DNA from: Thermomicrobiales bacterium
GTDB lineage: Bacteria; Chloroflexota; Chloroflexia; Thermomicrobiales; CFX8
Direction of reading: 5' to 3'
DNA: 34,135 nucleotides
Assembly (NCBI GenBank): GCA_023954495.1
Contig: JAMLIA010000030.1
Location: 1 to 34,135, forward strand
In this document: positions 11,122 through 19,063 of the stretch, piece after piece
Numbering within the stretch: the first letter of the stretch is position 1
Layout: each line of letters opens with the position of its first letter
Translations under genes and position numbers: made by a program
The notes under the pieces: model-generated
What the model saw: only the letters and a program-made list of their open reading frames with translations
The model's database searches: none
Told to the model about the DNA's origin: nothing

Positions 11122-12338
11122 CTATGCCATCGGCGGCTCGTTCGTCGTTGGGTCGCCATCAAGCGCCGCAACCAGATGCGGGACGATCGCCTCCAATGTA
11201 AAGGCGATGCTCAGCGGGCTGTTGAACGCGATCGCGTTGTCAACATCCCCTTCGACGAACACATGGCGACCCTCGGTCGCAACCCGCAGGCGCGCATACA
11301 ACGGATTCTTCTCGATCGCGTCGCGGCCACCAGCGAAGGGAACCTGCAGCCAGGTCACGACATCGACGCTGTTCAGAATGTTCAGTTGCTCGTTGCTGAA
11401 GTTGGTGAAGAACGTATTCGGGTCGAGGACATCAATGATGCTCTCCGGGATCGTCAGGCCCAGCCGGTGATGATCCGTGCCCGACCGTCCTCAACGTTGA
11501 ACAGGGCGAAGTTGCTGCCGTCCTCGCGCATCGCCGCGACCGCGACCGTCGATTCCTCGAAGATCGGGTTCTCCGCTCGATAGGTCGTGAACAGGTCATC
11601 GATCTCGGAGATGATCTCCTCAGCGCGCTCCGGCTGCCCGAGCGCCGCGCCATGAGCGCCTCCCACGGCATGCCGTATTCGATGTAATCGCCGAGTTGCG
11701 CAACAGTCGGCGCGATCTGCGAGAGCGTCGCGTACTCCTCCTCGGTGATGCCAGAGTAGATCGCGATGATCAGGTCTGGCGAGTAGGTCGCGATCAGCTC
11801 GAAGTCCAGCTCCGGCATTTTCAGCACCGCTGGCGCGGGGCCGGTCAGGGATGCCTCCGCCCAGGGGAAGATGACGTTCGTCTCATCGCCGTACCAGTAG
11901 CGTGAGGCGACCGGCGTCACGCCGAAGGCCAAGACCTGATCCTGGTCGTTGTAGCCCAGCGTCACAATGCGTGTCGGCTCGCTCTCGACCGTTGTCGTGC
12001 CGTACTTGTGCGTCACTGTGGCCGGGAATGTGCCACCGGTCGAGGACGGCTCGGTCGCCGTCGCCCGCGCCAGCTGGGGTCGGCGCCTCCGTCGCTTCCG
12101 GTTCTGATGAGTCAGTTGGCGATGCGACGGCTTCCGGCGTGTTGCTCGGCGCTTCGGTGGCTGGCTCGCCGCCTGATGCAGCCGGTGTGCTGGTCGGCTC
12201 GTCGCCATCCCCGCCGCATGCCGCCAGCAACGACAGCACCGGCGCGACGGCGATAACCCGGCGGCTCGACGGGCTGCGCCCGGCCGGTTCGGCAATGGAT
12301 ACTCCCCAGCCTGAACCCACCCGCGTCTCTCGCATCAT
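11122..12338 (-). pseudogene. Siderophore/iron-type ABC transporter substrate-binding lipoprotein, frameshifted
   Basis: This is a periplasmic-binding-protein type III (FecB/FepB/BtuF-like) lipoprotein of about 400 residues. The start ATG at 12338 follows AAGGGG. The N-terminus has paired arginines and a lipobox, SRRVIAVAPVLSLLAAC, with Cys at about residue 41, then a Thr/Pro/Glu-rich linker. The binding domain is read as KYGTTTVESEPTRIVTLGYNDQDQVLAFGVTPVA, MPELDFELIATYSPDLIIAIYSGITEEEYATLSQIAPTVA, then AAMREDGSNFALFNVEDGRARIITG and VTWLQVPFAGGRDAIEKNPLY, in three frames (breaks near 12040, 11660 and 11455). These are family landmarks for capture of ferric siderophores or related chelates. 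No permease or ATPase gene is nearby. It lies directly upstream of the gamma-glutamyltransferase and is divergent from the beta-lactamase-family gene. Confidence 0.8.
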
Positions 12339-12373
12339 TGTCCCCTTCGTCGCGGTTCTCAGCCGCCCCACTG

Positions 12374-12404
12374 CTAAATCCGACTATAATGATCGGGATT
12401 GTAG
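12374..12404. promoter_or_regulatory. Imperfect dyad with a TATAAT core in a divergent promoter region
   Basis: The 190-base gap between the siderophore-type binding protein (-) and the beta-lactamase-family gene (+) holds an imperfect inverted repeat: CTAAATCCGA on the left matches TCGGGATTGTAG on the right with one-base gaps. The centre contains TATAAT (12385-12390, plus) and, on the other strand, TATAGT. This could be a shared operator and promoter. It does not match the Fur or IdeR consensus I know, so the regulator is unknown. Confidence 0.35.
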
Positions 12405-12528
12405 CGACGCTTCCTGAGCGCCGTGTCAATGCGCCGCCGGGCCTGCCACGACCACGATGCGTCGGTTGCGGCGATACTGCGCCTCGGTGCCAAACGAGCG
12501 AGCGTAGTGAAGGGAACGACGAGACACG

Positions 12529-14110
12529 ATGGCAGACGTAACTGACACGGTGCTGAGTCCACGCGATGATGAGCTGTTCGCCGAGTGGGACAAGCCGGAT
12601 AGCCCCGGAGCTGCGGTCGCCGTGCTGCGCGGTGGCAAGGTGATCCACCAGCGCGGCTACGGTATGGCGAACCTCGACCACGCCATCCCGATTACGCCGG
12701 ATTCAGTCTTTCATGTCGCCTCGGTGTCGAAGCAGTTCACGGCGTTCGCCATCCGGCCTGCTGGCCGATGAGGGCAAGCTCGCTGGACGACGGGTGCGCA
12801 AGTACGTGCCGGAGCTGCCCGACCTCGGCGAGGCCTTCACAATCGAGCAGTGCATCCATCACACAAGCGGCCTGCGCGATCAGTACGGGCTCTTCCGGCT
12901 GGCCGGCTGGCGCGACGACGACACGCAGACGTTCGACGATGTGCTCGATTTCGCCTATCGCCACGAGCGCCTGAACTTCACGCCCGGCGATGAATATCGC
13001 TACTGCAACACGAGCTACACGCTGCTGGCCCTCATCATCGAGCGCGTCAGCGGCCAGTCGTTCAGCTCGTTTGTGAAGGAGCGACTGCTCGACCCGGTCG
13101 GCATGACCAGCAGCCACATCCACGATGACCACAGCGCGATCGTCGCCCGCCGCACCAGCGCCTATGCCTCGCGCGGTACGGATGAAGGCTTCAAGGTCGC
13201 CAACTCAACCGTCGAAGGTCGGCGCAATCTGCCTGTTCACGACCGTCGAGGATCTTGGTCGCGAACTATCAGACCCGCGAGGTCGCCGGATCGATCATGG
13301 ATCAGGTGATGGCGAGCGGGATGCTCAACAGCGGCTCCCCAACCCACTACGGCTTCGGCCTCTTCCTCAGCTCCTACCGCGGCCAGCGCACGATCCGGGG
13401 CAGCGGTAGCGTTCAATACCGGGCGCAGGTAACCTGGTTCCCGGACGCCGACTCAAGCGTCAATCATCTCACAATCTCAGCTCGATGAAGCCCGGCAAGC
13501 TGGCGCTGCGAATCGCCGACGTCGTCATCCCCGACGCGCTGGGCGCCGACGACCTGGCCGATGCGCCAACGGTGGACGTTGCGTCCGAGGATCTGGAGCC
13601 GCTGGCCGGCATCTACCATATGACACCGGCGCGCCAGATCCGCGAGGTCTTCTATCGCGATGGCAAGCTCGTCATGCCTTCCGGCTTCGGCGACGATCTC
13701 GACCTGACGCCTATCGGCCAGCGACGCTTTCGCGCCGACGACCCGCCATTCGGTGCGCTTCGTCGGACCGGACGATGCGCTGGAGCTGCACGAGATCGAC
13801 CGCAACGGTGACACCCGCGTCTACGCCCGGCTGGAATCACACGAGCCGACGCTTGAGGAGCTTGCTGCTCTCGTTGGCAGCTACGACTGCCCCGAGATCG
13901 GCGCGACGTACCGCGTGTCGCTGAAGGACGGCGGTTTGGCGGTCGGCGAGCGCAAGAACGGACCGCGCACGCTGCGCCCACTCGCGCCGGACTTCTTCGC
14001 CGTTGATGGCTACGGGAACAACTCTGGCCGTAACGCGCGATGGCTACGGCCAGGTCGCCGGTCTGCAGCTCTTCAACGAGCGCATTCGCTATCGCTTCGA
14101 CCGGCGCTAG
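12529..14110 (+). pseudogene. Serine beta-lactamase-family (class C / PBP-like) hydrolase, frameshifted
   Basis: This is a beta-lactamase/transpeptidase-fold protein of about 525 residues. The N-terminal piece has SPGAAVAVLRGGKVIHQRGYGMANLD and the S-V-S-K nucleophile motif (Ser65, Lys68 from ATG 12529). The next frame gives IEQCIHHTSGLRDQYGLF and the Y-C-N motif (YRYCNTSYTLLALIIERVSG). Later pieces are FGLFLSSYRGQRTIRGSGSVQYRAQVTWFPDAD, a C-terminal lipocalin-like domain (LEPLAGIYHMTPARQIREVFYRDGKLVM; LVGSYDCPEIGATYRVSLKDGGLAVGE), and the end QLFNERIRYRFDRR. Breaks lie near 12750, 13220, 13250, 13465, 13750 and 14025. The third conserved motif (HxG) is not legible at its expected place. There is no signal peptide, so a cytoplasmic esterase or peptidase is as likely as antibiotic hydrolysis. 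GAAGGGA lies upstream at rather long spacing. Confidence 0.8.
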
Positions 14111-14113
14111 GAG

Positions 14114-14513
14114 CTATGCCTGGAGGCAGCGGCTGGCGGTCCGGCCCATCAGCGGGATGATCGTCGCCGCCGCGCCGATGTGCAGGTAAATCAGCGCCAG
14201 CTTCGACGACGTATCAACCGCGCTACTGATCGGTCCGAGCAACGAGACGGGAAAAGCGTCACCGCGATGACCGGCCGCTGCTCGACCGACCTCCACTCCA
14301 GTAGCTCCGGCATCTTTAGGCGAGCAAGCCGACGATGGCGGTGACACGACGATTGTTGAGACGATGCCGATGATCGTCGCCACTCACGGTTGCGACTGGA
14401 TAGCCGCCGTTCACAACACGAGCAATCATCAGGATGACGAAGTTCACGATGATGGCGACGGCGATAGCCATCGAGCGTTGCTGGCGCACCGGCAGTTGCT
14501 GGATCGATTGCAT
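14114..14513 (-). pseudogene. Small membrane protein, DUF6069-like, frameshifted
   Basis: A four-helix membrane protein of about 133 residues can be assembled from three frames. The pieces are MAIAVAIIVNFVILMIARVVNGGYPVATVSG (helix 1), ATIIGIVSTIVVS with AIVGLLA (helix 2), KMPELLEWRSVEQRPVIAVTLFP, then VSLLGPISSAVDTSSKLALIYLHIGAAATIIPLMGRTAS (helices 3 and 4). The order and the L-GP-…-LA-IYLHIGAAATIIP ending resemble the DUF6069 family as I remember it. Function is unknown. The start ATG at 14513 has GGAAGGA upstream. It begins 36 bases after the VC0807-like gene in the same direction and is probably the third gene of the TetR operon. Confidence 0.6.
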
Positions 14514-14548
14514 AGTGGGTCCTTCCAGTTGGCATATGTGGGAATGCT

Positions 14549-15307
14549 CTAGCGCGAGCCGTCGCTGACGGTCTCAAAGGTAGGGCGGTACTGCCGCGCG
14601 CCGGGCGCATCATGCACGATCGGCCACAGCCCGGCCAGCATGTAGTAGCCGTTGGTCACCACCTGCATGACGAGGACGGTGACGAGCATCAGTCCGGTCT
14701 GAAGCGCCGGCACACTATGCACCGGTAGCGTGTAGGCCATAACCACCCGCAACGCCGCGTCGATCAGCAGCGCCACCGTCCACATCACGGTCGAAACGCG
14801 CCAGATGTGGCGGAAGCGTGGCTCCTGCTCCCAGAGCTGCTCCCACGGCAGGTTCGGGTGGCCGGAGCGCCCTTCCATCAACGGTCGAGTCAGTCGGTAA
14901 GTCAGTGGACGTTCCTGCCAGAGACTCCTGAAGAACCAGAAGGCCGCTATCGACGTCAGCACGCTCTCCTTGGCGAGCAGGAAGCGGTCGCTGCCGGTGA
15001 TTAGCGCGAGGCCGAACCCGACGAGCGCCATCGCCAGCATTTGCGGCGCGAAGCTCTGACGCCCACCGCCACGCAGATGCGAGATGAGCGCCGTCATCGC
15101 AGACAGCCCCGCCGACACGAGCAGCGCCGCGTACAGGCTTGATCCACGCCAGAGCATGACGTAGAGCAGGGCGGTCGGCACGACGATGTCGAACGCGATC
15201 CAGAGCAGCCCGAGGTGGCGACGTATTGGCCCACGTCTCTCTCGCTCGGTATTCGGCTGTTCGGTGGTGGGCGGCGATGTCATCAGGATGTCCACCTCAT
15301 TACTCAT
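14549..15307 (-). CDS. VC0807-like integral membrane protein
   Basis: This is an intact 252-residue protein with about six hydrophobic segments: LLWIAFDIVVPTALLYVML, LYAALLVSAGLSAMTALI, MLAMALVGFGLALITG, SIAAFWFFRSLW, STVMWTVALLIDAALRVVMAYTL and LQTGLMLVTVLVMQVVTNGYYML. The sequence EPRFRHIWRVSTVMWTVALLIDAALRVVMAYTLPV strongly resembles the VC0807-family signature, in which charged residues precede the fifth helix. The function of that family is not established. Its ATG overlaps the TGA of the TetR gene in an ATGA arrangement, which implies translational coupling and an operon. Regulation by the TetR protein is the obvious inference, as with many TetR-adjacent membrane proteins. A second in-frame ATG at 15283 is possible but less well coupled. 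Confidence 0.75.
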   Translation of the reverse strand: MSNEVDILMTSPPTTEQPNTERERRGPIRRHLGLLWIAFDIVVPTALLYVMLWRGSSLYAALLVSAGLSAMTALISHLRGGGRQSFAPQMLAMALVGFGLALITGSDRFLLAKESVLTSIAAFWFFRSLWQERPLTYRLTRPLMEGRSGHPNLPWEQLWEQEPRFRHIWRVSTVMWTVALLIDAALRVVMAYTLPVHSVPALQTGLMLVTVLVMQVVTNGYYMLAGLWPIVHDAPGARQYRPTFETVSDGSR

Positions 15308-15924
15308 ATCCGTTGTGCTTGTGTTGCCAGTGTGAAGAGCATGACCAGCTCACGCGCATACTGGTCGAGGTCCAGATGCTCATCGACCGATTGCGCCAGC
15401 GGTATGCCATCGAGCGAGCGTTGAATCGTTGTCGCCATGACGTGGACGTTGAATGCGCGAAAGACACCCTCGCGCTGCCCCCATTCCAGAATGGCGCTGA
15501 TGCCCTCAGTGGCTGCAATCTCGGAACCGGCGTCATAGCTCACGCCGCCGTGCATGACGACGCCGACCATGGCCCGCAGCGCGTTCGGATCGCGGCGCAT
15601 GAAGTCGATGAGTCCCTCGATGTACGCGACCAGCGCTGCCTGTGGGCCGCTGACATCGGACATCGCGATTGTCATGTGCGCCTCAAGACGCGCGTAGACC
15701 TCGGTGACAACCGCCCAGTCCAGATCCTTCTTGCTGGTGAAGTGATAAGAGATCAGGCCGGTGCTGCTCAAGCCCGCTCGCTTCGCGATCTGGGCGAACG
15801 ACGCGCGCGGATAGCCCAGCTCAACGATCGTCTCAATCGCTGCGGCGACGATCTGCGCTCGCCGCGCTTGCTCGGTCAGGCTCGGTTGTGTTCGTGATCG
15901 CTGTCGACGTGGTGTTGCTCGCAT
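15304..15924 (-). CDS. TetR/AcrR-family transcriptional regulator
   Basis: This is an intact 206-residue repressor-type protein. The N-terminal TetR DNA-binding domain (about residues 20-67) reads QARRAQIVAAAIETIVELGYPRASFAQIAKRAGLSSTGLISYHFTSKKDL, with the helix-turn-helix at 41-62. The rest is a helical ligand and dimer domain with an 'IEGLIDFMRRDPNALRAMVGVV' segment. ATG 15924 is chosen over the in-frame TTG two codons upstream. No Shine-Dalgarno site precedes it, so the mRNA may be leaderless or start very close. It overlaps the downstream VC0807-like gene by four bases and probably controls itself and that membrane-protein pair. The tandem motif at 15915-15950 overlaps the start and is a candidate operator. 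The ligand is unknown. Confidence 0.9.
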   Translation of the reverse strand: MRATPRRQRSRTQPSLTEQARRAQIVAAAIETIVELGYPRASFAQIAKRAGLSSTGLISYHFTSKKDLDWAVVTEVYARLEAHMTIAMSDVSGPQAALVAYIEGLIDFMRRDPNALRAMVGVVMHGGVSYDAGSEIAATEGISAILEWGQREGVFRAFNVHVMATTIQRSLDGIPLAQSVDEHLDLDQYARELVMLFTLATQAQRI

Positions 15925-15950
15925 AAGCAAATACTAGCACACATGAGCAA
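15915..15950. promoter_or_regulatory. Candidate TetR operator: two tandem 16-bp near-repeats
   Basis: On the minus strand two related 16-mers, TTGCTCATGTGTGCTA (15950-15935) and TTGCTTATGCGAGCAA (15930-15915), match at 12 of 16 positions. They start exactly 20 bp apart, about two helical turns. The second is itself a dyad (TTGCT…AGCAA) and overlaps the TetR start codon. This fits cooperative binding of two TetR dimers for autorepression. It is a sequence-only inference. Confidence 0.5.
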
Positions 15951-15961
15951 CCAGTCAATCT

Positions 15962-15979
15962 CGCAGGTCGCGACCTGCG
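15962..15979. promoter_or_regulatory. 18-bp perfect palindrome in divergent intergenic region
   Basis: CGCAGGTCGCGACCTGCG is an exact palindrome 38 bases upstream of the TetR start and 110 bases upstream of the VOC gene. It has no loop and no U-tract, so an operator is more likely than a terminator. The VOC-side -10-like hexamer TATACT lies at 16030-16035. Confidence 0.4.
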
Positions 15980-16088
15980 CCGGAGTTGCGAGATTGGACA
16001 CGCAGAAACTCCCTGTGTCGATTCGTGTCTATACTGCTCGACTACCTATGAGAATGAACCTCCGTATCCGGCTGAACAGGAGCAGCGC

Positions 16089-16472
16089 ATGGCAGGATGG
16101 GCGACCGGTGTAACGGCGATAACGTTGTTCGTTGAGGACATCGAAGCGACGAAGCGGTTCTACCAGGAGATATTCGAGCAGCCGTTGATGTTCGAGGACA
16201 GTGTTTCCGCCGCGTTCAAATTCGGCGACCTGATCGTCAATCTGCTGGCCAATTCTGAAGCGGAGGGACTCATCGGCCCGGCACTGGTTGCAACCGCTGC
16301 CGGTGGCTCACGCATTCAGCTCACCATCACGGTTGAGGATGTCGATGCTGTGTGCGCCGACCTCGTGCGTCGCGGCGTCGCATTGATCAACGGCCCGATG
16401 GATCGACCGTGGGGCATCCGCACCGCCTGCTTCCGCGATCCGGCCGGGCATGTCTGGGAGGTCGCTTCCTAG
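16089..16472 (+). CDS. VOC (glyoxalase/bleomycin-resistance fold) protein
   Basis: This is an intact 127-residue single VOC unit made of two beta-alpha-beta-beta-beta modules. Module one is GVTAITLFVEDIEATKRFYQEIFEQPL…VSAAFKFGDLIVNLL, and module two is RIQLTITVEDVDAVCADLVRRGVALINGP…GIRTACFRDPAGHVWEVAS. The closing 'RDPAGHVWEV' carries the Glu that usually serves as a metal ligand. This small single-domain form normally dimerises. The family includes glyoxalases, dioxygenases and drug-binding proteins, and nothing here identifies the substrate. AGGAG at 16078-16082 lies six bases before the ATG. It is transcribed alone, divergent from the TetR operon. Confidence 0.88.
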   Translation: MAGWATGVTAITLFVEDIEATKRFYQEIFEQPLMFEDSVSAAFKFGDLIVNLLANSEAEGLIGPALVATAAGGSRIQLTITVEDVDAVCADLVRRGVALINGPMDRPWGIRTACFRDPAGHVWEVAS

Positions 16473-16594
16473 ACCATCCCCTCTCGAAGGGCGTCGTCGC
16501 TGATCGAGCGATCTGCGGCACATCATGAGAATGTCGTCAGAACAGCGCGTTCCCGCGTCGGCATGGGTAGCAATCCGCCCGCAACCACGCGGAA

Positions 16595-16621
16595 ACCGGC
16601 GCAGCATTGTCGTGCGCCGGT
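16595..16621. terminator. GC-rich hairpin downstream of the VOC gene
   Basis: A perfect 9-bp stem (ACCGGCGCA / TGCGCCGGT) with a 9-base loop lies about 120 bases after the VOC stop. An outer pair, ATGGGTA (16563-16569) and TACCCAT (16621-16627), could close a larger structure. No U-tract follows. It may end the VOC transcript. Confidence 0.35.
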
Positions 16622-16811
16622 ACCCATTTCACGTCCGGGTGCTGTCTTCCTTACGTATATAGAGATATGAGGATGGAGCGAAATCCGTCTCCATGCCCTG
16701 CGTGCGACCGCAGAGCGGTTATGTGGAGTTAATGGAAGGCGCTACGGCGGGGGATTACGTGCCTGTTGGTGCCTGGTGTTCGTCCGGGACGAGCGCATGT
16801 TCCAACTGAAG

Positions 16812-16856
16812 AAAAGCCTGAAGGCACCGCTTTTCGCGTGCATCTTCGTTATAATC
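16812..16856 (+). promoter_or_regulatory. Putative promoter of the ABC binding-protein gene with adjacent dyad
   Basis: A consensus -10 hexamer TATAAT sits at 16851-16856, about 200 bases before the ABC binding-protein start. No good -35 is found at 16-18 bases upstream. A 7-bp inverted repeat GAAAAGC / GCTTTTC (16812-16818 and 16830-16836) overlaps the expected -35 zone and could be an operator. The intervening leader (16857-17059) shows no gene. Confidence 0.35.
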
Positions 16857-17059
16857 CTTCCGCTTATTGAAGCGAAATGTCCGTGCCTCTCCGTCAGTCG
16901 ACAGCAACGTTGAAACCGGGTTGCGTCTGCGACGCATGCAGCGCGATAGACCAGGCGGACGCACGTCACAACGATCGTCTGGAGGAGGAGTCGAAGGGAG
17001 TTGAGACAACCGCAGTCCTGTTTCATCTGAACAGTTGATATGTACCGAAGGGTTCATTG

Positions 17060-19003
17060 ATGGATTCCAAGGATCGATTGCTTGACGAGCTCGTTAGTGA
17101 GCTCGGCGTCAAGCGCCTGAAGCGGCGCGATGTTCTGAAGCGCGGCCTCGCGCTGGGCCTGAGCGCGCCGGTCATTGCCGGTCTGCTGGCCGCCTGCGGC
17201 GGCGATGACGACGAGACTGATACGCCAGCCGCGACCGCTGATACTGGTGGCAGTGCGACTGAACCGGCCGGTGAGACGCCGGAAGCCGAAGCCACCGAAG
17301 GCGAGACTGAGGGCGATTCAACACCCGAGGCCGAAGCGACCGAAGCCGAAACCGGCAGCGGTGGTGGCCGTGGACAGGGCGACCTGCTGCGCCTGCTCGT
17401 CTGGCAGGCCCCGACCATCCTCAACACGCACTTCTCGCAGGGTGACAAGGACGGCCTCGCCGCCCGCCTCATCCTTGAGCCGCTTGCCAACCTCAACTCC
17501 GACGGCACGCTGGATCCAGTGCTGGCCGAGGAAATCCCGACCCTGGAAAACGGCGGCGTCGCTGCCGACGGTATGAGCGTCACCTGGAAGCTCAAGCCGG
17601 ACGTGGTCTGGTCGGACGGCGAGCCGTTCACCGCTGCGGACGTCGAGTTCACCTGGCAGTACGCGACCAACATTGATGTTGCTGCGACGACGTTCGCCAA
17701 CTACGACACCATTTCGGAAGTCGAAGTCGTTGACGACCACACAGTGACCTTCAAGTACGCCGAGCCGAACCCGGCCTGGTTCACCGCCTTCGCCGGCTCA
17801 TTCAATGGCTCAGTGCTGCCGAAGCACATCCTCGCTGACGTCCTCGGCGCGGAAGCCCGCAACGCGCCGTTCAACCTGAACCCGATCGGTACCGGCCCGT
17901 ACAAGCTCAAAGAATTCCGCCCGGGCGATACCGTCCTCTACGAGATGAACGAGAACTTCCGCAACCCGGACAAGCCGTTCTTCCCGGAGGTCGAGCTCAA
18001 GGGTGGCGGCGACGCGACTGCTGCGGCCCGTGCCGTGCTGCAGTCCGGCGAGACCGACTACTCCTGGAACCTCCAGATCGAGAAGGCTGTCGCCGAGCAG
18101 ATGGCCGCCAACGCCTCAACCGGCGTGCTGGTTGCCACACCGGGCAATAGTGTCGAGCAGCTGCTGCTGAATTTCGCTGACCCGAACACCGAGGTCGACG
18201 GCGCGCGTTCCGAGCCGTCCACCGAGCACCCGATCTTCAAGGACAAGCCGGTCCGCGACGCGCTCCGTGTGTCGTCGGACCGCGAGACGATCGCCACGGA
18301 GCTGTATGGTGACGCCGGCTCACCGACGCCGAACACGCTCGTCGCCCCGACATCCTTCGACTCGCCGAACACCTCGATGGAGTACGACCTCGACAAGGCC
18401 GCATCCCTCCTCGAAGAGGCCGGCTGGGTGCTGGACGGCAGCACTCGCAAGAAGGACGGCAAGGAGCTCGCGCTCTCGTACATGACGACCGTCAATCCGG
18501 TCCGTCAGAAGACGCAGGAGATCCTCAAGCAGTCCTGGGAGCAGATCGGTATTTCGGTTGAGCTTCGTGCGATCGATTCCGGCGTCTTCTTCTCGTCGGA
18601 CGCCGGCAACCCGGACACGATCTCCCACTTCTACGCTGACATCGGCATGTTCACCAACGGCCCGGTCAGCCCGTATCCGCTGGATTACATGTCCGGCTTC
18701 AAGTCGAACGAGCCGGAGACGGACCTCGCTCAGCAGTCCAACCAGTGGTCTGGCAACAACTACAACCGCTGGGTCAATGAGGACTACAACAAGCTGTGGC
18801 TGCAGGCCAAGACCGAACTCGATCCGGACACGCAGCAGGAGCTGTTCATTGGTATGAACGACCTGGTCGTGAACGAGGTTGTCCGCATCGGCCTCGTCCA
18901 CCGCAACGGCCTCACCGGCTTCTCAAACCGGATCAAGGGCCACGTCGATTCCTCCTGGGAGATGGAGGTCTACGACATCGAGAACTGGTACGCGGAGGAG
19001 TAA
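17060..19003 (+). CDS. ABC transporter substrate-binding lipoprotein, family 5 (oligopeptide/nickel type)
   Basis: This is an intact 647-residue extracytoplasmic solute-binding protein of the SBP_bac_5 family. The N-terminus has a Tat-like twin-arginine stretch, KRRDVLKRG (Arg22-Arg23), then a hydrophobic run ending in the lipobox LAAC (Cys46). A Thr/Glu/Ala-rich linker follows (about 47-105). The binding domain shows LTW-type landmarks: LARLILEPLANLNSDGTLDPVLAEEIPTLE-like start, VTWKLKPDVVWSDGEPFTAADVEFTWQY, IGTGPYKLKEFRPGDTVLYEMNENF, and PVRDALRVSSDRETIATELYGDAG. It probably captures peptides or similar solutes at the outer face of the membrane for import. ATG 17060 is chosen over the preceding TTG because GAAGGG lies seven bases upstream. 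No permease or ATPase gene is in the window, so it is an orphan here. Codon quality is clean, unlike most neighbours. Confidence 0.93.
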   Translation: MDSKDRLLDELVSELGVKRLKRRDVLKRGLALGLSAPVIAGLLAACGGDDDETDTPAATADTGGSATEPAGETPEAEATEGETEGDSTPEAEATEAETGSGGGRGQGDLLRLLVWQAPTILNTHFSQGDKDGLAARLILEPLANLNSDGTLDPVLAEEIPTLENGGVAADGMSVTWKLKPDVVWSDGEPFTAADVEFTWQYATNIDVAATTFANYDTISEVEVVDDHTVTFKYAEPNPAWFTAFAGSFNGSVLPKHILADVLGAEARNAPFNLNPIGTGPYKLKEFRPGDTVLYEMNENFRNPDKPFFPEVELKGGGDATAAARAVLQSGETDYSWNLQIEKAVAEQMAANASTGVLVATPGNSVEQLLLNFADPNTEVDGARSEPSTEHPIFKDKPVRDALRVSSDRETIATELYGDAGSPTPNTLVAPTSFDSPNTSMEYDLDKAASLLEEAGWVLDGSTRKKDGKELALSYMTTVNPVRQKTQEILKQSWEQIGISVELRAIDSGVFFSSDAGNPDTISHFYADIGMFTNGPVSPYPLDYMSGFKSNEPETDLAQQSNQWSGNNYNRWVNEDYNKLWLQAKTELDPDTQQELFIGMNDLVVNEVVRIGLVHRNGLTGFSNRIKGHVDSSWEMEVYDIENWYAEE

Positions 19004-19024
19004 TCCCGCGTCTGCTCTCAACGG

Positions 19025-19058
19025 AGCCCGCCTTGCACATCGCGAGGCGGGCTTTCCT
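19025..19058 (+). terminator. Intrinsic terminator of the ABC binding-protein gene
   Basis: A perfect 9-bp stem, AGCCCGCCT / AGGCGGGCT, with an 11-base loop starts 22 bases after the stop codon and is followed by the T-rich TTCCTT. This is the best intrinsic terminator in the window. Confidence 0.75.
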
Positions 19059-19063
19059 TCTAT

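Noticed and set aside
12529-14110. Antibiotic-resistance beta-lactamase
   Set aside because: The SxxK and YxN motifs are shared by many esterases and peptidases; there is no signal peptide, a C-terminal extra domain is present and the third motif is not legible.
15994-16035. TTGGAC and TATACT as a -35/-10 promoter for the VOC gene
   Set aside because: The spacing is 30 bases, far from 16-18, so only the -10-like hexamer is mentioned.
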